Shown here: positions 23,589 to 30,850 of the stretch, one piece after another
Position numbering within the stretch: position 1 is the first letter of the stretch
Layout: the number at the start of each line of letters is the position of its first letter
Source: Bacteroidota bacterium
GTDB lineage: Bacteria > Bacteroidota > Ignavibacteria > Ignavibacteriales > Ignavibacteriaceae
Length of the DNA stretch: 30,850 nt
Assembly (NCBI GenBank): GCA_023453665.1
Contig: JAEXTA010000045.1
Location: 1-30,850, forward strand
Direction of reading: 5' to 3'
Position numbers and translations under genes: made by a program
The notes under the pieces: model-generated
The model's input: only the letters and a program-made list of their open reading frames with translations
Told to the model about the DNA's origin: nothing
Database searches by the model: none

Positions 23589-24893
23589 TTAATATTGCGC
23601 AAAACCTACTCCATTATTTTTACAATCAACATTCAGCATTTTGCATATAAGACGTTCAATAAGAGCTCGAATCCTGAACATTTCCATTTGAACTTGCTTA
23701 TAGTCACGTGGGTAAATTCCATGATGCAGCATATCGTTTCTTACCTTATTTATTAAGAACTCATTTTTATTTTCTAATGACTCAATAGTTACGTAAGGAA
23801 ATAAATCCAGCCATTGTATACTATTTCGCAAACAACAATCGACTAACTTATGACTAAAAGACCTTCCTGAAGCATTATAGTATTTTATTATGATATCAAG
23901 ACATGAGTGGTAATAAATTAATTGAGTATCAAAAATTTTTTGAGTTGAGGCAATTAAAAATCTTGTTATTATTCTAATAATTTCATCATATGTTTCTGTC
24001 TCTTGATTTTGTAAAGAGATAAATAGATCATTAATTATATATTGATAAGACTCATGATTCCTTCGATAGTGATTTTCATTTTTATCTGAATCAAATTTAT
24101 TTCTTGTTCTTCTGTAAATCTTTTTTTCCTTTAATAATTTAGCACCGCACGAATAGCTTATCGCCATTGATTTCCATTCTATAAACTCACCTTCAAGAAA
24201 TGATAACAGTATTAAAAAATCGTCAAGATTCTTAATAAAATTATCTTCAATATAAACACCATCAAGTTCTTTGTGTTTCAGAACCAAGAACAAATAAATT
24301 TGATCAAAAAGAAATTTGGCTTTCTCTATTTTTTCATCAAATTTAAATTCTCCAAATACGAACGAAGGAACGATATACAAAAATCCCAAATTCGTTTTAT
24401 AAGAATGTTCTTCTTTTTCCCAAATATCTTTATGTAAATCGTTCTCTTTCTTTTCATGCCATCCGGCAAGAATTCCTCTAGTGTAATGATTGGTAAACGA
24501 TCTCTTTCGTTCAAAAATTGATGAATGTGATATATGTGCGCTGCAATGAATTTTATTCGGATTAAATTGATCTGTGAGATGATCAATAATTACACATTTA
24601 TAAACAACAAATGTAGCTGTATACCCAGTTTTTGAATTTATTTCCATTGACGGCATTCCTACGTCTAAAATAATTTCCACTCTCATTTCTTTAGATTTTA
24701 TCTGTATAGGGGCATTATGTTTTAATGAATCAAATACAAATAATAAACTTCCTTGAGAGGGAATAACTTTTACTTCCATCGTATTAGTATCGTAGGTATT
24801 GATCGTTAACTCACAATTAATATTTTCAAGAATATTATTGCTAACTGTTAAATCACCAACAAACCGATATTGTTCTATAAAAATATCTTTCAT
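23589..24893 (-). CDS. HEPN-motif protein coupled to the restriction-modification gene
   Basis: The 434-residue cytoplasmic protein has an unrecognised, beta-rich N-terminal half (about 1-190) and a helical C-terminal half. Near its end the segment I-N-K-V-R385-N-D-M-L-H390-H-G carries the R-N-x3-H motif of HEPN ribonucleases, framed by helices (H-S-C-L-D-I-I-I-K-Y-Y before, A-L-I-E-R-L-I-C-K-M after) as in Apea-type HEPN domains. The architecture, an unknown sensor-like front with a HEPN end, recalls the phage-defence protein ApeA; homology beyond the motif is inferred. The start overlaps the RM gene stop (ATGA, 24890-24893). A+T content is extreme: the line 23881-23940 has 11 G/C of 60. Confidence 0.65.
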   Translation of the reverse strand: MKDIFIEQYRFVGDLTVSNNILENINCELTINTYDTNTMEVKVIPSQGSLLFVFDSLKHNAPIQIKSKEMRVEIILDVGMPSMEINSKTGYTATFVVYKCVIIDHLTDQFNPNKIHCSAHISHSSIFERKRSFTNHYTRGILAGWHEKKENDLHKDIWEKEEHSYKTNLGFLYIVPSFVFGEFKFDEKIEKAKFLFDQIYLFLVLKHKELDGVYIEDNFIKNLDDFLILLSFLEGEFIEWKSMAISYSCGAKLLKEKKIYRRTRNKFDSDKNENHYRRNHESYQYIINDLFISLQNQETETYDEIIRIITRFLIASTQKIFDTQLIYYHSCLDIIIKYYNASGRSFSHKLVDCCLRNSIQWLDLFPYVTIESLENKNEFLINKVRNDMLHHGIYPRDYKQVQMEMFRIRALIERLICKMLNVDCKNNGVGFAQY

Positions 24894-27838
24894 TTATTTC
24901 TTTCTCCCTCCACAATCCCAATCTCCTCTTCAGTCAACCCATAGAGTTCATAAACAAGAGCGTCTATCTGCCTGTCCAAAGTTTCGCATTTGCGTTCAAG
25001 ATAGTTTTTATCGCTTTCGGTTTTGGCTTGTTGTAGTTTTTGTTTAGCTGTTAGTAATTGTTCTACAAGGTTGTTAATGTGAAGTCGTAAATTATTAGTC
25101 CCCAAAGGAATTATTATTTTTTTCCAGTCATCTGGGTAAGCATCCAATTTTCCTTTTGTCAAAATTCTTAAAAAATACTTAGTCACCGAAGAATTGATGA
25201 CTCCCAAAAGAAATAACAAGTCGAAACCCTTCGAAATTGAAATTAATTCTTCTCGTTCTTTTCCAATATTTGTATAATATTTTTTTAAATGTGAATTGCT
25301 CACATTTACTAATTCTTTGTGGAGTATACAAACCATTATTGTATTATCTACTACAAGTTTTTCTTTATCAAAAGCAGCATTTCTGGTTTGGCGACCTAAA
25401 ACGATTTTAGGGACTTCATATAATTCCCTAAAGGTAGGTCTAACTAACTTTCGAGGGCATCGCTCAGTATCCCATTCGACATATTTTATACGATTAATAA
25501 TATATCTAGATAAATATTTACCTTCAGTAAATCCTCTTCTATGATTCTTCGTTATTACATCTGAAATCAAATCAGATTTTTTAAATTTATAATTTCTGTC
25601 TGCTTTATCACTATTCAATCTTAATCCGTAGCTGACGATACATATATCCTCTAATTTCAAAAAACTATTTTTTGTTAAATCAACTTTAAGATGATGCATG
25701 GTAAAAATATCTTCACCATATGGCACAACCTCTGTCTTCAAAACTTCTGTATAATTCTTTTTATGAATTACCTTTTTGGTTTTTTCACCTTTCGTATTGC
25801 TTACAAAAATTATAATATTTTTTACTCCAATTACTTTTTTTGCTGATTTGAAAATATAGGATTCAGGGAAAAAATCGATTTGAGGAACATAAAATTTTTC
25901 AATGATGTACTTTTTAATCTTGCCTGCATACGCAGCATTCTCTAATGTATTAGGAATGATATAGCCCAATTCTCCTTTTATTTTCAATAAGGTAATAGCT
26001 TTCTCGAGAAAAGGTATATATAAGTCCCACATCAAATTTAGTGTTTTGAATTCATTAGATGAGTTTAGATAGTCCCTATATACATCTTTTTTACCATCAT
26101 AATCTCTTGCTTTAACATATGGCGGATTCCCAACAATCGCATCAAACCCTCCGCTCTTCACTACTTCTGGAAACACACTCTCAAAATCCATCGGCTTTAA
26201 TTTCTTTTCCTCATCATAATCAAAAAGTTTTCCTGCAATTATATCCGTACCAATAAGCGAGTTGCCGCAGACAATATTTTTATTCAGGTCAGGCAAAAGT
26301 TTTTCCTTAAACATTACCCACGTATCATTTGCGGTTGCAGTGGTTTCATCTTCAAGCAGTTTTAGGTAAAGAGAAAGCTGCGTAACCTCAACTGCCTGCT
26401 GGTCAAGGTCAACTCCGTAAATATTATTCAGTAATATTTTTTGTTTCTGTTTTAGTGTAAGCCGGTATGCGCCTTCAAACATAACACAGCCATCCTTCTT
26501 TGCCTGTTCGGGATTCTGCTGGTAATACTGTTTGTGATAATCAATAAGCCGTTCATACACAGTGATAAGGAATGAACCGCTTCCGCAGGCTATGTCCGCA
26601 AATTTTAACTTGGCAATTTCTTTCGGTGTTTTGCCGTTCCCGAAGGGACTGTCACCAGTTATAAGTTTTACTACTGTGTTATCAACAATATAATTGACTA
26701 TGTACTGCGGCGTATAATACACTCCGCCCGCTTTTCTTACTTCCGGTTTTTCTTCAATGGTTACGCGCTTATCGGTTGCGTTAACAACTTTGCCGAGAAA
26801 GCGTTCATAAATAGAACCGAGTATGTGTATGGGGATTTTGTCAAAATCATAGGGAGTGTTTTCGTGCGAGAGGTCTTCACAAATCTGCGAGAAAGTTTTT
26901 TCATCCGGTTCAACAATATTACGTGTGTCGATAAGGCTTTTCTTAAAAACCACACCGTTGTACTTCGCATCAAGAGTTCTTGAAGCGGAAATAAAATCTT
27001 CCCATACGGTTTTTCTGTCGCCAAAGTTACTTATGTAGTGATCCGGTTCAATGAGCTTATCTTCAAGGAATTTGATGAACACTAACCTGTCAATAGTTCT
27101 TTGTGTTGCTTCGGTTAGTTCTTCACTTGTAAGGTGGGAGTTGTTTTTCTTAAATGACTTGGCGAGCGAAGTACGTATCTCATCAATCTCTTCAAGAAAC
27201 GATTCATCGATAGGCTGAAACCCGCCTTTGAACAGCCCTCGTTGTACAGCTTTGCCTTTAGGCTTTGGCAATTCTGCCGCATACTTTTCAATCGAACTAT
27301 CAGCAACAGCATCACGACCAAAGAGAAAATAAATCTCTTTTAGTTTGTCTTCATTCGCATAATCTGAATAATGAAAACTTTTAATCTTAGACGAAAGAAT
27401 GTTATTAATATCAGGTCTGAACCTGCAGTCAAGAATAATAAATTCTTCAAAGTCTGTCAGAACAGCAACGGGAGTGTTAGCATTCCATCCGTAACGAACT
27501 GTTTGGAAAAAATAATCTTTATTCTCCAGATCGTGATATGGTTTTTTAGCTTCAACAAAAAACTTTACATCGCGGAAGTTGGGTGACAGATAAAAGGTAT
27601 AATCAGCGCGTTTCTGTGCTTTGGCAATCTGTACAGGTTTTTCAACACGTACTTCCTGTTCATAAGGATTTTTCTGAATCTCGTGTCTTACATCCCAGCC
27701 AAGAGCTATAAAAAATTTATTAATAAAATCATTTCTTACATCAGCTTCAGAGTAAGAGGTATTGAGATAATGTTTTTCATTCTCTTTAAAATCTTTTACA
27801 AGCTGTGAGATAGTTTTGAAAGCATCATTGAATGACAT
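24890..27838 (-). CDS. Type IIG restriction-modification enzyme (nuclease, N6-adenine methyltransferase and specificity in one chain)
   Basis: The 982-residue protein has an N-terminal PD-(D/E)xK nuclease (D79 in R-A-D-Y, E96-A-K98 in F-F-V-E-A-K-K), a helical connector, and a gamma-class adenine methyltransferase: V-Y-Y-T-P (373-377), motif I D-I-A-C-G-S-G-S-F (415-423), G-V-D-L-D (475-479) and catalytic N571-P-P-Y574. Residues about 600-920 are a TaqI-like target-recognition region, ending in a coiled coil (about 925-965) usual before the C-terminus. It should both methylate and cut its own site; no separate S or R gene is seen. The recognition half is visibly more A+T rich than the methyltransferase half. 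Start 27838 has GGAG nine bases upstream. Confidence 0.92.
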   Translation of the reverse strand: MSFNDAFKTISQLVKDFKENEKHYLNTSYSEADVRNDFINKFFIALGWDVRHEIQKNPYEQEVRVEKPVQIAKAQKRADYTFYLSPNFRDVKFFVEAKKPYHDLENKDYFFQTVRYGWNANTPVAVLTDFEEFIILDCRFRPDINNILSSKIKSFHYSDYANEDKLKEIYFLFGRDAVADSSIEKYAAELPKPKGKAVQRGLFKGGFQPIDESFLEEIDEIRTSLAKSFKKNNSHLTSEELTEATQRTIDRLVFIKFLEDKLIEPDHYISNFGDRKTVWEDFISASRTLDAKYNGVVFKKSLIDTRNIVEPDEKTFSQICEDLSHENTPYDFDKIPIHILGSIYERFLGKVVNATDKRVTIEEKPEVRKAGGVYYTPQYIVNYIVDNTVVKLITGDSPFGNGKTPKEIAKLKFADIACGSGSFLITVYERLIDYHKQYYQQNPEQAKKDGCVMFEGAYRLTLKQKQKILLNNIYGVDLDQQAVEVTQLSLYLKLLEDETTATANDTWVMFKEKLLPDLNKNIVCGNSLIGTDIIAGKLFDYDEEKKLKPMDFESVFPEVVKSGGFDAIVGNPPYVKARDYDGKKDVYRDYLNSSNEFKTLNLMWDLYIPFLEKAITLLKIKGELGYIIPNTLENAAYAGKIKKYIIEKFYVPQIDFFPESYIFKSAKKVIGVKNIIIFVSNTKGEKTKKVIHKKNYTEVLKTEVVPYGEDIFTMHHLKVDLTKNSFLKLEDICIVSYGLRLNSDKADRNYKFKKSDLISDVITKNHRRGFTEGKYLSRYIINRIKYVEWDTERCPRKLVRPTFRELYEVPKIVLGRQTRNAAFDKEKLVVDNTIMVCILHKELVNVSNSHLKKYYTNIGKEREELISISKGFDLLFLLGVINSSVTKYFLRILTKGKLDAYPDDWKKIIIPLGTNNLRLHINNLVEQLLTAKQKLQQAKTESDKNYLERKCETLDRQIDALVYELYGLTEEEIGIVEGERNK

Positions 27839-27936
27839 CAGAGTAAATCTCCGAAAATAAATGTAAGCTGACTATTGGTTACTGTTATCATTGCCCTGCA
27901 ATGTTAAATGTTGTTGATGCAAACTTATGAAACTTC

Positions 27937-27950
27937 TTACTTAAAAGTAA
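27937..27950. promoter_or_regulatory. Palindrome upstream of the RM operon
   Basis: TTACTT and AAGTAA, two bases apart, form a 14-base near-continuous palindrome about 100 bases before the RM start. It could be an operator, but no control-protein gene is present nearby and the arms are A+T rich, so chance is possible. Confidence 0.2.
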
Positions 27951-27965
27951 TATTTAAAACAAAAC

Positions 27966-27995
27966 GCCCGAAGCGGCGGGCAAGGCGCTCCGGGC
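27966..27995. repeat. GC-rich hairpin between the RM operon and the DUF559 gene
   Basis: On the minus strand GCCCGGAGCG and CGCTTCGGGC pair over ten positions (one G-T wobble) around a ten-base loop; on the plus strand GCCCG and CGGGC can also pair locally. The G+C content is far above that of its flanks. No U tract follows on either strand, so it is more like an interspersed repeat than a terminator. Confidence 0.5.
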
Positions 27996-28065
27996 TATCC
28001 GCATTATAACCCTGCTTATGATTTATCTCAGTAAAACATCAAACAGAATTACATCCACCAAAAAT

Positions 28066-28512
28066 TCATCCCATCACCCACCCCTCTCTATTCCACCAGC
28101 CCCTCTCCCATTCCACCAGCCCCTCTCCTTTATAAGGAGAGGGGGAAGGGGTGAGGTGTCTTATCGCCTCCTCAATCCTCGCAAACGCCAACTCCGCATT
28201 TCCCGCAATCTCTTCATTCCTTATCCGTAAAAAACTTATCCCGAATTTTTCTATATATTTTTGTCTCTCCGCATCATACTCCTTTTGTTCAGGTATCTCG
28301 TGAACACTGCCATCAATCTCAACAGCCAACTTTAACTCAGGACAATAAAAATCCAGCACAAACTGATCAACAGAGTATTGTCTTCTGAACTTATAACCAT
28401 CAGTTCTTCTGTTACGGAGATACATCCATACAATCTTCTCAGTAAAAGTTTGGTTCTTACGTAACAGTCTTCTTGTATCCTTCAATTCCTTTTTGTTAAA
28501 ATGTTTTGTCAT
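28066..28512 (-). CDS. DUF559 (Vsr-like) endonuclease with a repeat-encoded C-terminal tail
   Basis: Residues 1-120 of this 148-residue protein are a DUF559 domain: R-R-L-L-R-K-N-Q-T-F-T-E, W-M-Y-L-R-N-R-R, K-F-R-R-Q-Y-S-V, then the nuclease core D54-F-Y-C-P-E-L-K-L-A-V-E65-I-D67-G-S-V-H71 and the helix-strand F-G-I-S-F-L-R-I-R-N-E-E. The fold is the Vsr/PD-(D/E)xK type, so DNA cleavage is expected; the biological role of the family is not established. Residues 121-148 (T-P-S-P-S-P-Y-K-G-E-G and W-rich end) are not part of the domain: they are translated from a palindromic repeat at 28120-28157 and a 20-base duplication. Inverted copies of the repeat flank the gene. It is an isolated gene. 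Confidence 0.85.
   Translation of the reverse strand: MTKHFNKKELKDTRRLLRKNQTFTEKIVWMYLRNRRTDGYKFRRQYSVDQFVLDFYCPELKLAVEIDGSVHEIPEQKEYDAERQKYIEKFGISFLRIRNEEIAGNAELAFARIEEAIRHLTPSPSPYKGEGLVEWERGWWNREGWVMG
28090..28129. repeat. Tandem duplication of a 20-base unit
   Basis: Two adjacent units, 28090-28109 and 28110-28129, each begin ATTCCACCAGCCCCTCTCC and differ only in the last base (C or T). They lie inside the repeat-encoded tail of the DUF559 gene and give its duplicated G-L-V-E-W / G-W-W-N end. Only two full copies are present. Confidence 0.8.
28120..28157. repeat. Palindromic repeat, left copy (inside the end of the DUF559 gene)
   Basis: CCCCTCTCCTT (28120-28130) and AAGGAGAGGGG (28134-28144) form an 11-base-arm hairpin, followed by GGGGTGAGGT (28148-28157). 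The same parts occur in inverted order on the other side of the gene, so the DUF559 domain is bracketed by the two copies. Confidence 0.8.
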
Positions 28513-28525
28513 ACACCCTCCTTCA

Positions 28526-28621
28526 ACCTCACCCCGTCAGAGACGGGCAAGCCTTAATCCCTCTCCTTAGTAAGGAGAGGGAAATTTGAAAAATCCTTCT
28601 CCTTTTTAAGGAGAAGGATTT
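28526..28621. repeat. Palindromic repeat, right copy, with three hairpins
   Basis: ACCTCACCCC (28526-28535) is the exact inverse of the left copy's GGGGTGAGGT. Three hairpins follow: CCCGTC/GACGGG (28533-28547), TCCCTCTCCTTA/TAAGGAGAGGGA (28558-28582, one-base loop) and AAATCCTTCTCCTT/AAGGAGAAGGATTT (28591-28621, three-base loop). The second and third are variants of one unit. They lie before the subtilase gene and the last could also stop plus-strand read-through, though no clear T tract follows. Confidence 0.8.
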
Positions 28622-28727
28622 AGGATGAGATTTTTTCTAACTAAAATCGGTAGTCAAAATAATTTTGATGTTTTTGAATGTCAATATATTTGAACTTAGT
28701 TAATCTCTTCACCAAATAAATTTTTTA

Positions 28728-28756
28728 TTGAGTCATATTATCTTATTGTTTAACTT
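28728..28756 (+). promoter_or_regulatory. Possible promoter of the subtilase gene
   Basis: TTGAGT (28728-28733) and TAACTT (28751-28756) are 17 bases apart, 46 bases before the subtilase ATG, in an A+T-rich stretch right of the repeats. Moderate match only. The ribosome-binding site GGAGG (28791-28795) lies six bases before the start. Confidence 0.3.
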
Positions 28757-28801
28757 GAAACTGTTTTTAAATCACACCATCAATCAACCCGGAGGAATGA
28801 G

Positions 28802-30820
28802 ATGTTTAGATTTACTCTTTTGATCTTTTTCACTTTTGCGTTTTGCGCACAGGTGTTTTCACAGGCAGATATAACCACACGTCTTTATGATAAAATGTTC
28901 GACAGCAATCCGAACGATTACATCAAAACACTTGTGATGTTAAAAGACCAGGTGGATCTTGAACGATTGGATAAACAATTGTATGAAGAAAAAGTACTGC
29001 CTGCTGAGCGGTCACAAATTGTTATCCGCGCATTGATGGATAAGGCAGAAAAAACACAGTCACAATTAATTGAATACTTCACACAAAAAAGTAATGAAGG
29101 AAAAGTATTTTCTTTCAGATCATTCTGGATTGCAAATATGTTTGCCATTGAAGCGAAACGTGAAGTGATAAGTGAACTCGCTGCAAACCCTGATGTTGAA
29201 CTGCTCGACCTTGATGATGAACTCGACTGGGACAGGCCTTACGATGTAAGTCCCGCAAACTCCGATAACTCAATGGCATCAGAACCCGGTTTAAATATTA
29301 TTAAAGCAAACCAGCTATGGGCATTAGGTTATACCGGCGCGGGCCGGTTAGTAATGCATATTGACACAGGTGTAAATATTAACCACGCAGCGTTAAGCTC
29401 AAAGTGGCGCGGCAACAACGGTGCACAATGGTATCACGCATGGTTTGATCCTATTTCTCCAACAAGTTCTTTACCGTTTGATTGCGGTTCACACGGCACA
29501 CATACAATGGGTATTATGTGCGGAATGGTTCCCGGTGATACTGTCGGTGTTGCACCCGATGCTCAATGGATATCTGCAGGAATTACAGATTGCCCCGGCG
29601 CTAATTATCCTTCAATGAATATTGCAGCATTCCAATGGGCGATGAATCCTGACAGCAACATCAGCACGACAAATGATGTTCCTGATGTTATCAGTTGTTC
29701 GTGGCAGGATCCAAATTCTAATCCACAGTGTTCAAGTATTTATGTTCAGACAATGAACGCACTTGAGACTGCAGGTATTGGGGTTGTATTCTCTGCGGGA
29801 AATTCCGGTCCGGGTGCTTCAACAATAACTCCTCCAAAAAATATAAATACTGATGAAGTGAATATTATGTGTGTCGGAAATATAAACGGCACTTCATACC
29901 TTGGTGGAAATAATAATCCGATCAGCAGCGGTTCCAGCCGCGGACCTTCAACCTGTGGCGGTGTAGGTTCACTTTTAATTAAACCGGAAGTTGTTGCACC
30001 GGGAACAAGCATTCGTTCAACAATTCCGACAGGTTATGGAAATATGAGTGGTACATCAATGGCTTCACCGCACGTAGGCGGCGCTATTGCTTTACTGAAA
30101 CAGGTTGCCCCAAATTTAACAGGACATCAGATAAAGATGGCATTGTACAATACCGCTATAGATCTTGGTACAGTTGGCGAAGATAATACATACGGAAAAG
30201 GTTTGATTGATGTTTACGCTGCCTACCAGGTAATACTCAGCCAGATACCGGTTGAATTAAGTTCATTCTCAGCAAATGTTGTAAGAGATGAAGTTCATCT
30301 GAACTGGTCAACAGCAAGTGAGACTAATAACTCGGGATTTATGATCCAGAAGAAATTAAAATCTGAAAATGAATGGAGCGACAGAATATTTATAACCGGC
30401 GCTGGTACAACAACAGAGCAGATCAATTATTCTTTTATCGATGAAGAAAAAAATCCCGGTGTTTACCACTACAGGTTAAAGCAGGTTGATTACGATGGAA
30501 CTATTGAGTTAAGTGATTTAGTTGAAGTGGAAGTTTTCTCGCCGAATAAATATTCCCTGCTGCAGAATTATCCGAATCCGTTTAATCCGACTACAGTAAT
30601 TGAATTTTCTCTTCCTGAAAAAGCTCACGTTACTCTTAACATCTACAACGCACTCGGTGAGTTTGTCAGAACATTAGCGAATGATGATGCAGAATCCGGA
30701 TATTATCGTGCATACTTTAACGCAATTGATTTGCCATCAGGATTATATGTTTACCAGTTAACAGCTGTTGGTGAGACATCAACATTTACAGATAGCAAGA
30801 AGATGATGCTTGTTAAATAA
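28802..30820 (+). CDS. Secreted subtilisin-family (S8) serine protease with type IX secretion sorting domain
   Basis: The 672-residue protein has a signal peptide (hydrophobic 4-18, cut near S20-Q21), an inhibitor-like propeptide (about 38-140) and an S8 protease domain (about 165-480) with the full triad D188 (H-I-D-T-G), H231 (S-H-G-T-H-T) and S419 (G-T-S-M-A-S-P-H) and oxyanion N334 (S-A-G-N-S-G). A beta-sandwich (about 490-580, V-E-L-S-S-F-S-A) and a C-terminal sorting domain (about 588-672) follow, the latter starting L-L-Q-N-Y-P-N-P-F-N-P-T-T and ending K-K-M-M-L-V-K. It should cross the outer membrane by the type IX system and be released or surface-bound as an extracellular protease. 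A strong GGAGG precedes the start. It is the only plus-strand gene and is monocistronic here. Confidence 0.95.
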   Translation: MFRFTLLIFFTFAFCAQVFSQADITTRLYDKMFDSNPNDYIKTLVMLKDQVDLERLDKQLYEEKVLPAERSQIVIRALMDKAEKTQSQLIEYFTQKSNEGKVFSFRSFWIANMFAIEAKREVISELAANPDVELLDLDDELDWDRPYDVSPANSDNSMASEPGLNIIKANQLWALGYTGAGRLVMHIDTGVNINHAALSSKWRGNNGAQWYHAWFDPISPTSSLPFDCGSHGTHTMGIMCGMVPGDTVGVAPDAQWISAGITDCPGANYPSMNIAAFQWAMNPDSNISTTNDVPDVISCSWQDPNSNPQCSSIYVQTMNALETAGIGVVFSAGNSGPGASTITPPKNINTDEVNIMCVGNINGTSYLGGNNNPISSGSSRGPSTCGGVGSLLIKPEVVAPGTSIRSTIPTGYGNMSGTSMASPHVGGAIALLKQVAPNLTGHQIKMALYNTAIDLGTVGEDNTYGKGLIDVYAAYQVILSQIPVELSSFSANVVRDEVHLNWSTASETNNSGFMIQKKLKSENEWSDRIFITGAGTTTEQINYSFIDEEKNPGVYHYRLKQVDYDGTIELSDLVEVEVFSPNKYSLLQNYPNPFNPTTVIEFSLPEKAHVTLNIYNALGEFVRTLANDDAESGYYRAYFNAIDLPSGLYVYQLTAVGETSTFTDSKKMMLVK

Positions 30821-30850
30821 TTTACGATGTATAGTGTACAATGTATAATG

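Noticed and set aside
24890..27838. Possible BREX PglX or type I HsdM/HsdS system
   Set aside because: The chain has its own N-terminal nuclease motif and C-terminal recognition region, and no brx, pglZ, hsdR or hsdS genes are present. Type IIG fits better.
28090..28129. Tandem repeat that could be read as the start of a CRISPR array
   Set aside because: Only two directly adjacent units, no spacers between them and no cas genes in the window.

Overview
The window looks like a chromosomal segment of an Ignavibacteria-type member of the Bacteroidota/Chlorobi (FCB) group. The clearest pointer is the subtilase at the right end, which finishes in a type IX-secretion-type C-terminal domain with the N-Y-P-N-P-F-N-P-T motif usual in Ignavibacteriales. 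The low G+C content, a DUF4783 protein, an SpmA-SpmB fusion and many extracytoplasmic proteins fit. The taxon is inferred from protein style, not from a marker gene. Almost everything is on the minus strand; only the subtilase is on the plus strand.

Left (1-6660): a partial membrane protein with its own promoter is followed by an arsenic-resistance operon read from about 6630 down to 541. The order is arsR, a DUF318-type permease, arsC (thioredoxin-coupled arsenate reductase), acr3 (arsenite efflux), a secreted CxC protein of unknown role, a TM0996-type mini-thioredoxin, a secreted thioredoxin, CcdA (transmembrane electron carrier) and a TlpA-like protein. The five downstream genes could carry reducing power from the cytoplasm to extracytoplasmic thiol proteins, so cytoplasmic arsenate reduction and export seem linked to a redox relay. 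The arsR promoter overlaps an inverted repeat that is a likely ArsR operator.

Middle (6673-18757): seven closely packed or overlapping minus-strand genes. In order of transcription they are a DUF4783 protein, a very large NtrY-like sensor kinase, an AddA-like helicase-nuclease with an apparent Fe-S cysteine set, a flavin split-barrel protein, an amidase lipoprotein, an SpmA-SpmB fusion and a D-2-hydroxyacid dehydrogenase. A separate FN3 lipoprotein gene lies just upstream of them.

Pyrimidine operon (19824-22752): pyrR-pyrB-pyrC, preceded by a leader with a convincing PyrR-binding loop. A hairpin follows it whose 3' arm is the pyrR Shine-Dalgarno sequence and which runs directly into a U tract. 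This is a readable case of PyrR feedback control outside the Firmicutes.

Accessory island (22997-28625): an unrecognised secreted protein, a HEPN-motif protein that overlaps (ATGA) a one-polypeptide type IIG restriction-modification enzyme, a GC-rich hairpin, and a DUF559 (Vsr-like) nuclease gene bracketed by inverted copies of a palindromic repeat, one of which forms the end of its reading frame. The HEPN gene and the specificity half of the RM gene are much more A+T rich than the rest, which suggests horizontal acquisition. The best candidates for new biology are the RM-HEPN pair, the DUF559-repeat unit and the arsenic redox relay.
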